This document shows positions 1 to 6,550 of a DNA stretch of 38,284 nucleotides, one piece after another. The DNA is taken from positions 1-38,284 of IMG/VR virus record IMGVR_UViG_3300006802_000220; one strand, 5' to 3'. The notes beneath the pieces are model-generated. The model ran no database searches. It was given only the letters and a program-made list of their open reading frames with translations, and had not been told where the DNA came from. The DNA comes from a virus. The first letter of the stretch is position 1. Each line of letters begins with the position of its first letter. Both the position numbers and the translations under genes were made by a program.

Positions 1-232
1 AAAAGCAACGTATGTCGGTAGTGGATGGCTCAAGGTGTTCGAGATCGGCGGGAAGGTGCTGAACCTGTCAATCAAGAAGGAGGCAATCGACCAGCTTCCG
101 GTTGACAAGTACGGGAACGTCTATCTCACCGCAGGAGCGAGGAAGGAGCCTGATGAGAAGTCAAAGGCAACGCATTGGGTGGCGGTGGATGACTACCGCA
201 CTCAGAAGGCGAAGGATGACCTGCCCTTCTGA
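1..232 (+). CDS. Single-strand DNA-binding-like protein, C-terminal part (5' truncated)
   Basis: The frame is open from base 2 to the stop at 230-232, so the gene enters from outside the window. The 76 visible residues end in AKDDLPF, the acidic D-D-x-P-F tail by which bacterial and phage SSB proteins bind their partners. The body has short basic stretches. ERF-type annealing genes, one of which runs off the other end of this window, are commonly followed by an SSB-like gene, which supports the call. The likely role is coating single-stranded DNA during replication and annealing recombination. The OB fold cannot be confirmed from the part visible. Confidence 0.6.
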   Translation, partial: KATYVGSGWLKVFEIGGKVLNLSIKKEAIDQLPVDKYGNVYLTAGARKEPDEKSKATHWVAVDDYRTQKAKDDLPF

Positions 233-519
233 TGATATGCCCCCGTTGCGGTAATCGGTTCACACCCGAAGAAGAATGGAAGGTGATATGTAGCAGGGAA
301 GATTGGGGCTGTGCCGATGAAGTGGATCTGTACGATACGGAGAGCATGAAGCTGTGGCGGGGGCTGTTTCTGATTGTCAACTCGAAAGCGTATGAGGACC
401 ATCTGATTGACTGGGCAGACTCTAAGGGTGCAGATATGCTCTTAGACCTCATCTGGAAGCACAAGGACAAGAACACAAAGATACAGTGGATGCTGAAGAA
501 ATCGAAGGAGGTAGTATGA
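232..519 (+). CDS. Hypothetical protein with N-terminal CPRCG motif
   Basis: 95 residues. The ATG shares its first base with the preceding TGA stop, the tight coupling seen through this early operon. The N-terminus reads MICPRCGNRF, a C-x2-C knuckle. A further Cys at residue 20 and C27 could complete a metal site. The rest is mixed helix with many charged residues and no motif I recognise. It sits between an SSB-like gene and a winged-helix-like gene, so a DNA-metabolism role is possible, but this is only context. Confidence 0.65.
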   Translation: MICPRCGNRFTPEEEWKVICSREDWGCADEVDLYDTESMKLWRGLFLIVNSKAYEDHLIDWADSKGADMLLDLIWKHKDKNTKIQWMLKKSKEVV

Positions 520-821
520 CCCTCGACCTGTTCACAGACGCGCCCTACGGTGGGCATCCGGGGTATCAGAGAACCAAGACCTCCATCGAAGCCGCAAGGA
601 GGATGACGAGGGCTGAGACCCTGAGGGAGAAGGTGCTGGAAGCCCTGAAGGAAAGACCGATGACCCCAGATGAGTGCGCTGAAGTCTTGGGGGAGAAGTG
701 GTGGACGATACGCCCCAGGTTCACGGAGTTGAAGGATATGCAGAAGATCAGGGAAACGGGGAGTGTCCGAGCGAATGAATCCGGCAGGAACGCGGCGGTG
801 TGTGAGGTGGTGAATGGCTAA
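516..821 (+). CDS. Small winged-helix-like DNA-binding protein
   Basis: 101 residues from the ATG at 516. That start is chosen over an upstream in-frame GTG at 486 because GAAGGAGGT (504-512) is well spaced before it and the ATG overlaps the previous stop. Residues 30-80 are helical, with 'RPMTPDECAEVLGEKWWTIR' followed by 'PRFTELKDMQKI'. This is the pattern of the winged-helix modules many phages encode beside replication genes (helix, turn, recognition helix, then a wing with a G-x-V-R strand). It is probably a DNA-binding accessory of the replication operon; no target is known. Confidence 0.6.
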   Translation: MTLDLFTDAPYGGHPGYQRTKTSIEAARRMTRAETLREKVLEALKERPMTPDECAEVLGEKWWTIRPRFTELKDMQKIRETGSVRANESGRNAAVCEVVNG

Positions 822-1638
822 GAGGTTCACAGACACAGAGAAATGGAAGCGGGTCTGGTTCATGGAGCTATCCCCGGTACATAAGTGCCTCTGGTCGTTC
901 ATCCTTGACAACTGCTCGACGGGCGGGATCTGGGAAGTTAACTGGAAATCAGCCGAGTTTCACATAGGGGCCAAACTCCCCCTGGAGGCGGTAAGAGAGG
1001 CGTTTAGCAAACAATTCGTGGAGTTGGACGGAGGGAAGCGGTGGTTCATCATGGACTTCGTGAACTTCCAGTATGGTGCATTGAACCAAAATAACCCCGC
1101 GCACAAAGGGGCTATCAAGGAGCTTCAAAGGTACTCCCTTCTTGACGATGAACTCTCTATCTCCTTGCCAACCAATCTTTTAGAAGCTCCTTCAAAGCAC
1201 CTTCCAAGCCCCTCCGAAGGGACTAAGGATAAAGGTAAAGATAAGGGTAAAGGTAAAGAAGAAGCAAAAGATAAGATTGAGCGAGTTTCGGAGTTTGTTT
1301 CCATGTCAACCGGGGAAATCGGGAAACTCACGGAGATGCTTGGGGAGAAGCGGTACAGGCGCGCTGTGGAGATTCTTGATAACTACAAGGGGGCGAACGG
1401 GAAGCGATACAAGTCTGATTACAGGGCTATTTTGAACTGGGTGGTCGGGAGACTGGAGGAGGAGGAAGCGAAGAAGGGCAAGCCCGTACCCAAACGCGCT
1501 TCCTACTGCGATAAATGCGGAGAGGAGGGACACCAGGGGTACAAGTGCCCGAAGGTCAGGTACGGAGACCCCAACAAGGCCGCAGAGGGCATCCGTAGCG
1601 TAATCGAATCACTGAAATTACAGGGAGGCGAGCAATGA
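814..1638 (+). CDS. Phage replication initiation protein (O/DnaD-like N-terminus, CCHC zinc knuckle)
   Basis: 274 residues. Residues about 5-100 match the winged-helix replisome organiser seen in many phages (W-K-x3-W-F, L-S-P, L-W-x-F-I-L-D-N-C, G-I-W-E-V-N, D-F-V-N-F-Q-Y-G). A Lys/Gly/Asp-rich linker at residues 136-153 follows, encoded by an A-rich repeated DNA tract. A helical region of about 160-215 comes next, then C232-x2-C235-x4-H240-x4-C245, an exact CX2CX4HX4C zinc knuckle, which usually binds nucleic acid. As in lambda gene O, the repeat inside the gene may be the origin that this protein binds. It would load the host helicase. The ATG overlaps the previous gene by 8 bases. Confidence 0.75.
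   Translation: MAKRFTDTEKWKRVWFMELSPVHKCLWSFILDNCSTGGIWEVNWKSAEFHIGAKLPLEAVREAFSKQFVELDGGKRWFIMDFVNFQYGALNQNNPAHKGAIKELQRYSLLDDELSISLPTNLLEAPSKHLPSPSEGTKDKGKDKGKGKEEAKDKIERVSEFVSMSTGEIGKLTEMLGEKRYRRAVEILDNYKGANGKRYKSDYRAILNWVVGRLEEEEAKKGKPVPKRASYCDKCGEEGHQGYKCPKVRYGDPNKAAEGIRSVIESLKLQGGEQ
1219..1279 (+). repeat. A-rich GGTAAAG/GATAAGG repeat inside the replication gene; candidate origin
   Basis: Short units of the form GATAA(A/G)GG and GGTAAAG follow one another about five times on the coding strand, in a stretch with much higher A content than its surroundings. They encode the Lys-Gly-Asp linker of the replication protein. Lambdoid phages carry iterons plus an AT-rich element in the middle of the initiator gene, so an origin here is plausible. 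The repeats are short and could simply reflect a low-complexity linker. Confidence 0.35.
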
Positions 1639-2024
1639 ACTTCAAACAAGCCTGTAAGTCTTTGGCGGAGATGGAGCCGGGGAAGTTTAGGTGCGGGGAG
1701 CACATTTTTGAATGGACGAAGAACGACAAGCCGGACTTTTTCGGTATTGACGATTTCCTGAATCACTGCCGCCCAGAATATCCCACTCAAGATGACATCG
1801 ACTCCATTCTGGCAGAGGTGGGGTGGGAGTATAGCCTTGATAAGTGTTATGGTTGGCACGCATCTATTTGGCGTGTCGGGGCGAAGATAGTCGGAGAGGA
1901 TGGGGATTATCCCGGTCCACACATTGTTCCGGTTATCATTACGGGGGCGCATCCCACCAAACTCGAAGCGGCCCAAGCCGCGCTGATCGCAGTTGTCGAA
2001 GAACTGGAAAGGAGGAAGAAGTGA
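1635..2024 (+). CDS. Hypothetical protein
   Basis: 129 residues. The ATG overlaps the replication gene's stop (ATGA) after GGGAGGCGAGCA. The sequence is mostly polar, with a pair F-R-C-G-E near residue 20 and a C-terminal helix rich in Ala, Glu and Arg (residues 107-129). No domain is recognised. The C-terminal layout, a phage small-protein sheet plus a final 'EAAQAALIAVVEELERR' helix, is reminiscent of the widespread phage proteins of unknown function whose C-terminus reads 'pxxAlxxAllellk', but I cannot assign a family. Confidence 0.65.
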   Translation: MNFKQACKSLAEMEPGKFRCGEHIFEWTKNDKPDFFGIDDFLNHCRPEYPTQDDIDSILAEVGWEYSLDKCYGWHASIWRVGAKIVGEDGDYPGPHIVPVIITGAHPTKLEAAQAALIAVVEELERRKK

Positions 2025-2212
2025 ATCCGAACCAAGCGCATGAAGAGGCCGCCAACCTTGAAGGACTCAGGCATCTGGCAATCTGGCTCGAAGGGTTGAA
2101 GAAAGGGCAGGGAGGTAGCCTGAATCCACTCGGAGCAATCGTGCTTGAAGATTTGTGGAAGGCGATCCGCGAGTTGGAGGATAACCGAAGAAAGGCGAAG
2201 ATGATACCATGA
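2021..2212 (+). CDS. Small hypothetical protein
   Basis: 63 residues starting at a GTG that overlaps the previous TGA (GTGA), with GGAGGAAGAA just upstream; this fixes the start. The product is helical and charged, beginning N-P-N-Q-A-H and ending R-R-K-A-K-M-I-P, with a Gly-rich middle. There is no signal peptide, membrane segment or known motif. It is one of a run of six tightly coupled small early genes. Confidence 0.55.
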   Translation: MNPNQAHEEAANLEGLRHLAIWLEGLKKGQGGSLNPLGAIVLEDLWKAIRELEDNRRKAKMIP

Positions 2213-2550
2213 CCGTATCCAGAGAAGTCGCAGAGAGGTTGAAGAAGGCGGGGGTGGAGTTTGAAGGTGTTGAGATGGGGTACGCACTACTGCATGGGAG
2301 GGTAGTGGTGGTATATGCCAATATGAATATGTCCAAGAAGGAATTGCTCGCCCCCGCCCCCATGCTCCACGACCTGCTGATGACGGAGGAAGCAAAGGAG
2401 TTGGAGATTGGTTTAGATGTGTTGGTTTCGGGGTGGTTCAGGGTGGAGGATGCCGATAGTGGTAATATCGAACACCTTGAAAACTTCCAGCAAGCCCTTG
2501 ACCACATTGGCAACCTCATCGCAGAACAGAAGGAAAGGAAAGGGAAATGA
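2209..2550 (+). CDS. Hypothetical protein
   Basis: 113 residues. ATGA overlap with the gene before and after. The body contains a hydrophobic strand pattern (residues 22-38, 'MGYALLHGRVVVVYANM'), then an acidic helix and a Lys-rich C-terminus. No family is recognised. Context is the early, replication-linked operon. Confidence 0.6.
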   Translation: MTVSREVAERLKKAGVEFEGVEMGYALLHGRVVVVYANMNMSKKELLAPAPMLHDLLMTEEAKELEIGLDVLVSGWFRVEDADSGNIEHLENFQQALDHIGNLIAEQKERKGK

Positions 2551-2783
2551 AACTCGACATAGCTAAGATACGGGAGAGGGCGGAGAATCATCTGAACAAA
2601 GGGCTTCCGTTCAGCGACCCATTACTGGTTCGGGAGGCGTTGAGGGTTGCAGACGAATCCATCCTCTCCCTCTGCGATGCGCTTGAAGAGGCGGTGAAGG
2701 GTATGTGCGACACGGAGGACAACTGCGGGGAGTGCAACGAGAAGCTCGCCCGCATCTCCGCAAAGCTGAAAGGAGAAAAGTGA
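2547..2783 (+). CDS. Small Cys-containing hypothetical protein
   Basis: 78 residues. ATGA overlap upstream and a one-base overlap downstream. Residues 43-63 hold four Cys in the pattern C-x9-C-x5-C-x2-C, finishing with 'CGECNEKL'; this may be a small metal site. The N-terminal half is helical. No function is assigned. Confidence 0.55.
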   Translation: MKLDIAKIRERAENHLNKGLPFSDPLLVREALRVADESILSLCDALEEAVKGMCDTEDNCGECNEKLARISAKLKGEK

Positions 2784-3007
2784 TGGACTTACACGAGAAG
2801 ATTTCTGATATGATTGTACAGGCTACGCAAGAAAGGAGCCACTACTACGTCAAGTCCCTTTTCGTTGAGGTGAAGGATGCGCTCACCGAACTCCAAGCCG
2901 AGAACGAACGGCTGAAGGAGGTGCTACGAGAGTTTGACCTACACGCTGGACATCGTGTTGGGTCGAGAATCCAGAAACTTGTTTCGGAGGCGTTGAATGG
3001 AAAGTAA
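2783..3007 (+). CDS. Small coiled-coil hypothetical protein
   Basis: 74 residues. The start ATG at 2783 shares its A with the preceding TGA, and AGGAGAAAAG lies just upstream, so the longer in-frame extension is not used. Residues 28-55 form a heptad-like helix ('LTELQAENERLKEVLREF'). Probably a small oligomeric cytoplasmic protein of unknown role. Confidence 0.55.
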   Translation: MDLHEKISDMIVQATQERSHYYVKSLFVEVKDALTELQAENERLKEVLREFDLHAGHRVGSRIQKLVSEALNGK

Positions 3008-3356
3008 GAAATTGCTCCCCTGTCCCTTCTGCGGTGGGGAGGCTCAGATTGACCGCCTTACGGATAGTGAGGGTATCCCGTTAGACGAGTATGGCGTTAG
3101 TTGTGTTCCATGTAATTTCGGGCTTGAGGTGATGAGAACGCCAGAGGATTGCAGGGTTGCATGGAATCGCAGGAGCGACAAGTCCGGCCTACTCCGGGCG
3201 GCTGAGATTGGCAAACAGGTAGGTATGGAGTGTTTCGACCCTGACGGTGGGTGCGAAATGGACGGAGAGAAAGCCGTCCACGATGAATACTGCAAGGCGT
3301 ACCGGGACGGCGCAGATGAAGCCGTCCGCAGGATCAGAAAGGAGGCAGAGGGATGA
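2997..3356 (+). CDS. Lar-like zinc-ribbon protein with C-terminal Cys module
   Basis: 119 residues. The N-terminus has L-L-P-C-P-F-C-G-G-E-A, then C-V-P-C and finally A-W-N-R-R. This is the layout of the Lar/phage zinc-ribbon family (restriction alleviation in Rac prophage; elsewhere of unknown role). A second module follows (residues about 78-103): M-E-C-F-D-P-D-G-G-C-E-M-D-G-E and A-V-H-D-E-Y-C. A matching module forms most of the small gene at 37253-37459. The ATG follows CGGAGG. An antirestriction role is family-based inference only. Confidence 0.65.
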   Translation: MESKKLLPCPFCGGEAQIDRLTDSEGIPLDEYGVSCVPCNFGLEVMRTPEDCRVAWNRRSDKSGLLRAAEIGKQVGMECFDPDGGCEMDGEKAVHDEYCKAYRDGADEAVRRIRKEAEG

Positions 3357-3661
3357 ACTACAAAGAACTCGTCCTCTTGGTCAGGCCGGGGGCGGTGGAG
3401 AAGATGGGCGGTATCATCGACGAGAACCGCAGAGTCATCGGGCATAACTGGCAATCCGCTTTTGAATCTCTCCCCGCATGGGAACAAGCGAAGGCTTACG
3501 TGCTGGACAAGTGGCCTGATGCGGTGGTGATGCGGGAATGGGATTTTACAAAGTTCGTCATCCTGAGTGGACTATTCAGCATGGACCTACCATCGAAGGA
3601 ACTCGGCAAAGGCGACGCCCCCGAATCCGCATGGCTCGATGCTGAGAAGAACCTGAAATGA
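3353..3661 (+). CDS. Hypothetical protein
   Basis: 102 residues, ATGA overlaps on both sides. It looks like a compact alpha/beta protein with several Trp ('HNWQSAFESLPAWEQAKAYV', 'WPDAVVMREWDFTKFVILSG'). No family is recognised and there is no membrane segment. It lies between two zinc-ribbon-like genes of the early operon. Confidence 0.6.
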   Translation: MNYKELVLLVRPGAVEKMGGIIDENRRVIGHNWQSAFESLPAWEQAKAYVLDKWPDAVVMREWDFTKFVILSGLFSMDLPSKELGKGDAPESAWLDAEKNLK

Positions 3662-3864
3662 AACTCAAACGAAAGACAGCATATAAGGGACGGTGTGAAT
3701 GTGGGAGGCCGATGAGGGCTTATGCTGAAACCTGTATCAGGTGCGAAAGGGAAGTCGATAAGCACAGGAGGATCTTGCGGGAAAGCCTACCCTGGTACTT
3801 ACAACCGGACCCTGTTTCGACATCGAAGAAGGAGAGGAATGTCTATCGGAAGTATCACCTGTGA
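3658..3864 (+). CDS. Small zinc-ribbon-like protein
   Basis: 68 residues, ATGA overlap upstream. The Cys pattern C-E-C-G-R-P-M with a later C-I-R-C-E-R-E gives two Cys pairs about 14 residues apart, the usual arrangement of a small zinc ribbon. The rest is strongly basic. It may be a nucleic-acid-binding accessory protein; no target can be named. Confidence 0.6.
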   Translation: MKLKRKTAYKGRCECGRPMRAYAETCIRCEREVDKHRRILRESLPWYLQPDPVSTSKKERNVYRKYHL

Positions 3865-4135
3865 TATACGGTCCGGCGTCTGTTCAGGGACCGCTTCAAG
3901 AGCCTACTATTTCAGGAAGTCCAGATACAACGCATGTTCCCACTGTTTCAATAGTCTGATAGAGGAGAAGAAATGCGACGCGGCCCCCGCCTCAGAAGAT
4001 TTGTCATTACCTGTGAAACCTGTAAAACCGCGTGGCCTACATCGAAACGGACTACCCGGTTTTGCGAGACTTGCAGGCTTGAACACATGCGGGAGTATTC
4101 GCGTCAGTACCAACGGAAGAAAGCGAAAGGGGTGA
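3839..4135 (+). CDS. Uncertain Cys-containing reading frame overlapping its neighbours
   Basis: An ATG at 3839 is preceded by GAAGGAGAGGA, a good ribosome site. The first 45 codons look like protein ('ASRAYYFRKSRYNACSHCFN' with C-x2-C). The frame then runs on to 4135 inside the better-supported gene that starts at 3973, where its sequence looks like a shadow. An alternative is a 32-codon GTG frame at 3861-3959 that overlaps the previous stop as GTGA. One of these probably occupies 3865-3972, possibly with a sequencing or real frameshift. Confidence 0.3.
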   Translation: MSIGSITCDIRSGVCSGTASRAYYFRKSRYNACSHCFNSLIEEKKCDAAPASEDLSLPVKPVKPRGLHRNGLPGFARLAGLNTCGSIRVSTNGRKRKG

Positions 4136-4272
4136 AGGTCGAACGCAGGCCAGTGAGGGAGAGGGATGGCTACGAGTACATCTTTCTGGATGGCAACCGG
4201 ATGGACTGGGAGAAGATGCCGCAAGCCATAATCGACCGCCACCTTGCGGAGCTTGGATATTACGAGACTTGA
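3973..4272 (+). CDS. Zinc-ribbon-like protein, last gene of the early operon
   Basis: 99 residues with AGAGGAGAAGAA just before the ATG. C-E-T-C-K and, 13 residues on, C-E-T-C-R-L-E-H form a clear CxxC...CxxC zinc ribbon, followed by a basic helix (Y-Q-R-K-K-A-K) and an acidic tail. Its TGA stop lies inside the -35 box of the late promoter (4269-4274), so this is where early coding ends. No specific function known. Confidence 0.7.
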   Translation: MRRGPRLRRFVITCETCKTAWPTSKRTTRFCETCRLEHMREYSRQYQRKKAKGVKVERRPVRERDGYEYIFLDGNRMDWEKMPQAIIDRHLAELGYYET

Positions 4273-4297
4273 CTTTAGTTTGCTAAGTGCATATATT
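4269..4297 (+). promoter_or_regulatory. Sigma-70-type promoter for the late operon
   Basis: TTGACT (4269-4274), 17 bases, TATATT (4292-4297). The -35 box overlaps the stop codon of the preceding gene. A GTTTGC element lies in the spacer (4278-4283) and its inverted counterpart TTGCAAA sits just downstream (4301-4307). The same GTTTG element recurs around the early promoter at 35.55 kb, which suggests one shared regulator. Confidence 0.7.
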
Positions 4298-4498
4298 GGA
4301 TTGCAAATTTCCCGCAAGTCCCGCGTCAATAGCTCTCCCTAACGGGAGCGACAGTCAGAAACGGGTTTGAGTAATCAAGCCTCCCGCAGTACAGAAACCT
4401 AAGCCGAAGAAAGTAACACCACCCGTACCGAAGCCCTCGCGCCGAGCGGAATCATACCGCCTGGACAGGGGGCTTCGTATGATTTCGAGGTACGGCAG
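4298..4498 (+). other. Late leader region without a clear gene; hairpins
   Basis: About 200 bases between the late promoter and the small terminase gene. It holds a small hairpin CTCCC-TAAC-GGGAG (4335-4348) and a second hairpin GGTTTGA-GTAA-TCAAGCC (4364-4381), capped by a GTAA loop of the GNRA type. An open frame (4371-4502, Pro/Lys-rich) overlaps the terminase ATG as ATGA but has no usual start codon except seven codons from its end. The region is a reasonable place for a packaging site (cos/pac) next to the terminase, but no signal proves it. Confidence 0.4.
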
Positions 4499-4945
4499 AT
4501 GAAGGCCCGCAAGAAAATGGGCCGCCCCTCCAAGTACAAACTCCCCACGAACGAGACTAATGTCGACAAGTTCCTGTCGGGTATCGAATTAGGTCTCTCA
4601 GAGGAGTCCTGCGCTGAACTCATCGGTGTATCCCCCTCAACGATAGGGGAATGGAAGAAGAAGCACCCGGACTTTTCGGAGGATATAAAAAGGAAACGGG
4701 GCGAGGGGAAAGTCTGGGTCTCCGCTCAACTCAGGGAGGCGATCAAGAACGGTGCAAAGAGAGGGAATGGAACGGCGGCCTTCTTCTGGCTGAAGTCGAG
4801 GACTGAGGAGTTCAGGGAGAAGCACCCGGAGATTGATGCAAACACAGCAGAACTCAAGCGCATTTCAGCCTTATTTGCCGGCCAGATGGTTTCCCTTGCC
4901 GGAGCGGGCCGAGCGACACCCCCAGATCCTGAGATACCGAAATGA
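4499..4945 (+). CDS. terS: Terminase small subunit
   Basis: 148 residues. The N-terminal basic segment (K-A-R-K-K-M-G-R-P-S-K-Y) leads into a helix-turn-helix ('GLSEESCAELIGVSPSTIGE') and then W-K-K-K-H-P-D-F, typical of small terminases that bind the packaging site. A helix with F-F-W-L-K-S-R-T-E-E-F-R-E-K follows, also characteristic of this family. It overlaps the large subunit by 110 bases, and the pair would cut concatemeric DNA and start packaging. A CGAGG site lies upstream. Confidence 0.85.
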   Translation: MKARKKMGRPSKYKLPTNETNVDKFLSGIELGLSEESCAELIGVSPSTIGEWKKKHPDFSEDIKRKRGEGKVWVSAQLREAIKNGAKRGNGTAAFFWLKSRTEEFREKHPEIDANTAELKRISALFAGQMVSLAGAGRATPPDPEIPK

Positions 4946-6134
4946 GCCTAAGCGGTTCAAGATCGTTCACGCTGGCAGAAGGTCATTCAAGACTGAGATA
5001 GCTAAACGGACGCTGGTAGCTGAGGCGATGTCGAGGCCGGGGGTTTCGTTGTTCTTTGGTGCGCCGACGAGAGATCAGGGAAAGCGGATAGCATGGGAGG
5101 ACATCAAGGCTCTCACACCATCCTGGGTGGTGAAGCGAATATCAGAGACCGATATGCGCTTGCAGTACGGGAACGGCTCTGAGATATGGGTCTTAGGCTT
5201 CGACCGACCTGAGAGGTTTGACGGTAAGAGCCAATGGCACGGCGGGATACTCGATGAATATGCCGACATGGATGAAGCGGTCTGGGGGGAGCATGTTGAG
5301 CCAGCCATCAGGGATACGAGGGGTTGGGTTTGGTTTGTAGGAGTACCGGAAGGAAAGAATCATTACTTCGAGCTTCTTGACAGATACAGGGACAATCCTC
5401 AATGGGGTGAATATAGCTGGAAGTCAGCGGATGTCATGGGCGCGGAGGAGATCGCTGAGGCGAGGGCGCACTGTGACGAACGGACCTTCCGGCAGGAATA
5501 CGAGGGCAGCTTTGAAACGTATGATGGGCTGGCTTACCCGTACCATGACAGGGATACTCACTGTTATCGGGCTGATTACGACCCTCGCGTACCTGTTATT
5601 CTGTGTTGTGATTTCAATATTGACCCTTGCCTTTGGCTCTTCGGGCAGGACAGCCCGGAAAGAACCTACATCTCCGGAGAGATCCGACAGCAACGAACTG
5701 ACATCTGGAAGATGTGCAACGAAGCCAAGTCCAGGCTCGATGAGTACACAGGAGGAAACGCCCGTAGTGTCAGGCTTCGGATATACGGAGATTATCAGCA
5801 CGGGACTGCCCGTGGCCTGTCTGCGACAGCCGGTAGCTGGGAGATTATTGAGTCTGAGTTTGCTGGATGGAATGTTGATATACGGAAGCGACCAAACCCC
5901 CGCATTTTGGACCGTGTTAACTCCACTAACTCAAGGATGCGAACAGCAAGCGGAAGTGTACGATTTGGGTATTCCCCCGACTGTGTTGAACTGAGGAAGG
6001 ATTATGAGATGGTGAGCATGGGGGATTTCACGAAGGCAGATCAGGGGCAGAGAACACACGCCTGCTCTGCCGTGGACTACATGATAAACTACGAGTATCC
6101 GGTAGCAGGAAGGGCGACGTGGCGCGCAGTCTAA
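4836..6134 (+). CDS. terL: Terminase large subunit (ATPase/nuclease)
   Basis: 432 residues from ATG 4836, preceded by CCGGAGATTG. Walker A is HAGRRSFKT (45-53) and Walker B is G-G-I-L-D140-E141-Y-A-D. The RNase H-like nuclease has acidic residues in C-C-D259-F-N, Y-G-D319-Y and S-A-V-D414-Y-M. These are the two halves of the packaging motor that pumps DNA through the portal and cuts it. The 432-residue length is normal. The gene starts well inside the small subunit gene, so the two are translated together. Confidence 0.93.
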   Translation: MQTQQNSSAFQPYLPARWFPLPERAERHPQILRYRNEPKRFKIVHAGRRSFKTEIAKRTLVAEAMSRPGVSLFFGAPTRDQGKRIAWEDIKALTPSWVVKRISETDMRLQYGNGSEIWVLGFDRPERFDGKSQWHGGILDEYADMDEAVWGEHVEPAIRDTRGWVWFVGVPEGKNHYFELLDRYRDNPQWGEYSWKSADVMGAEEIAEARAHCDERTFRQEYEGSFETYDGLAYPYHDRDTHCYRADYDPRVPVILCCDFNIDPCLWLFGQDSPERTYISGEIRQQRTDIWKMCNEAKSRLDEYTGGNARSVRLRIYGDYQHGTARGLSATAGSWEIIESEFAGWNVDIRKRPNPRILDRVNSTNSRMRTASGSVRFGYSPDCVELRKDYEMVSMGDFTKADQGQRTHACSAVDYMINYEYPVAGRATWRAV

Positions 6135-6550
6135 TCCTCGCCTGCCTGCTCCTTGTGTCCTGCTCAGACGATATAACAATCGTCGGCAGTGGCCCTGTGC
6201 CGACCGACCTCGAACTCAGGTACTATGATGTCAGGTGGGCTGAAGATATGGGCGACGGTTTCTGGGTTGCTTACAGCTACGGGCATCTGATAAACACCGG
6301 AGACAGAGCGATCACGGTAACGCCGGGGCTTGAACTGAGGTACGATACAATCGAGGGGGAGACATTCCAGACTGCATACGGGGTGACGGGGAACGTCTTT
6401 CTCTCCATCCCTCCGTTTGAGGGGTTAGAAGATACTGTCACCGTGCTGAACCCTGGAGAGGGTGCGGACTTCTCTGTTGTGACGATTCCGTTCCAGAGGA
6501 ATGACCGTAACATCTACGGCTATTCCATATTCCAGGTGGAAGTGCGCTAA
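6119..6550 (+). CDS. Predicted lipoprotein between terminase and portal
   Basis: 143 residues from GTG 6119, which overlaps the terminase gene by 16 bases and has AGGAAGGG upstream. The N-terminus MARSLILACLLLVSC with S-D-D after it is a short lipoprotein signal, with lipobox L-V-S-C15. Serine at +2 would favour the outer membrane if the E. coli rule holds. The mature part is beta-rich, with no catalytic motif. A membrane-anchored product in the packaging/head cluster is unusual. Known phage lipoproteins of this size block superinfection by masking or inactivating the receptor, so that is a guess worth testing. It is not a Rz1-type spanin by length or Pro content. Confidence 0.7.
   Translation: MARSLILACLLLVSCSDDITIVGSGPVPTDLELRYYDVRWAEDMGDGFWVAYSYGHLINTGDRAITVTPGLELRYDTIEGETFQTAYGVTGNVFLSIPPFEGLEDTVTVLNPGEGADFSVVTIPFQRNDRNIYGYSIFQVEVR

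Noticed and set aside
126-911. A 261-codon open frame on the minus strand over the first early genes
   Set aside because: It runs opposite to four well-supported, overlapping genes with good ribosome sites, has no ribosome site of its own, and its Ser/Pro/His-rich sequence is typical of a shadow of a G-rich coding strand.
5377-5994. A 205-codon plus-strand frame inside the large terminase
   Set aside because: It lies wholly within the terminase nuclease domain, whose catalytic residues are intact, and its Thr/Arg-rich sequence has no domain.
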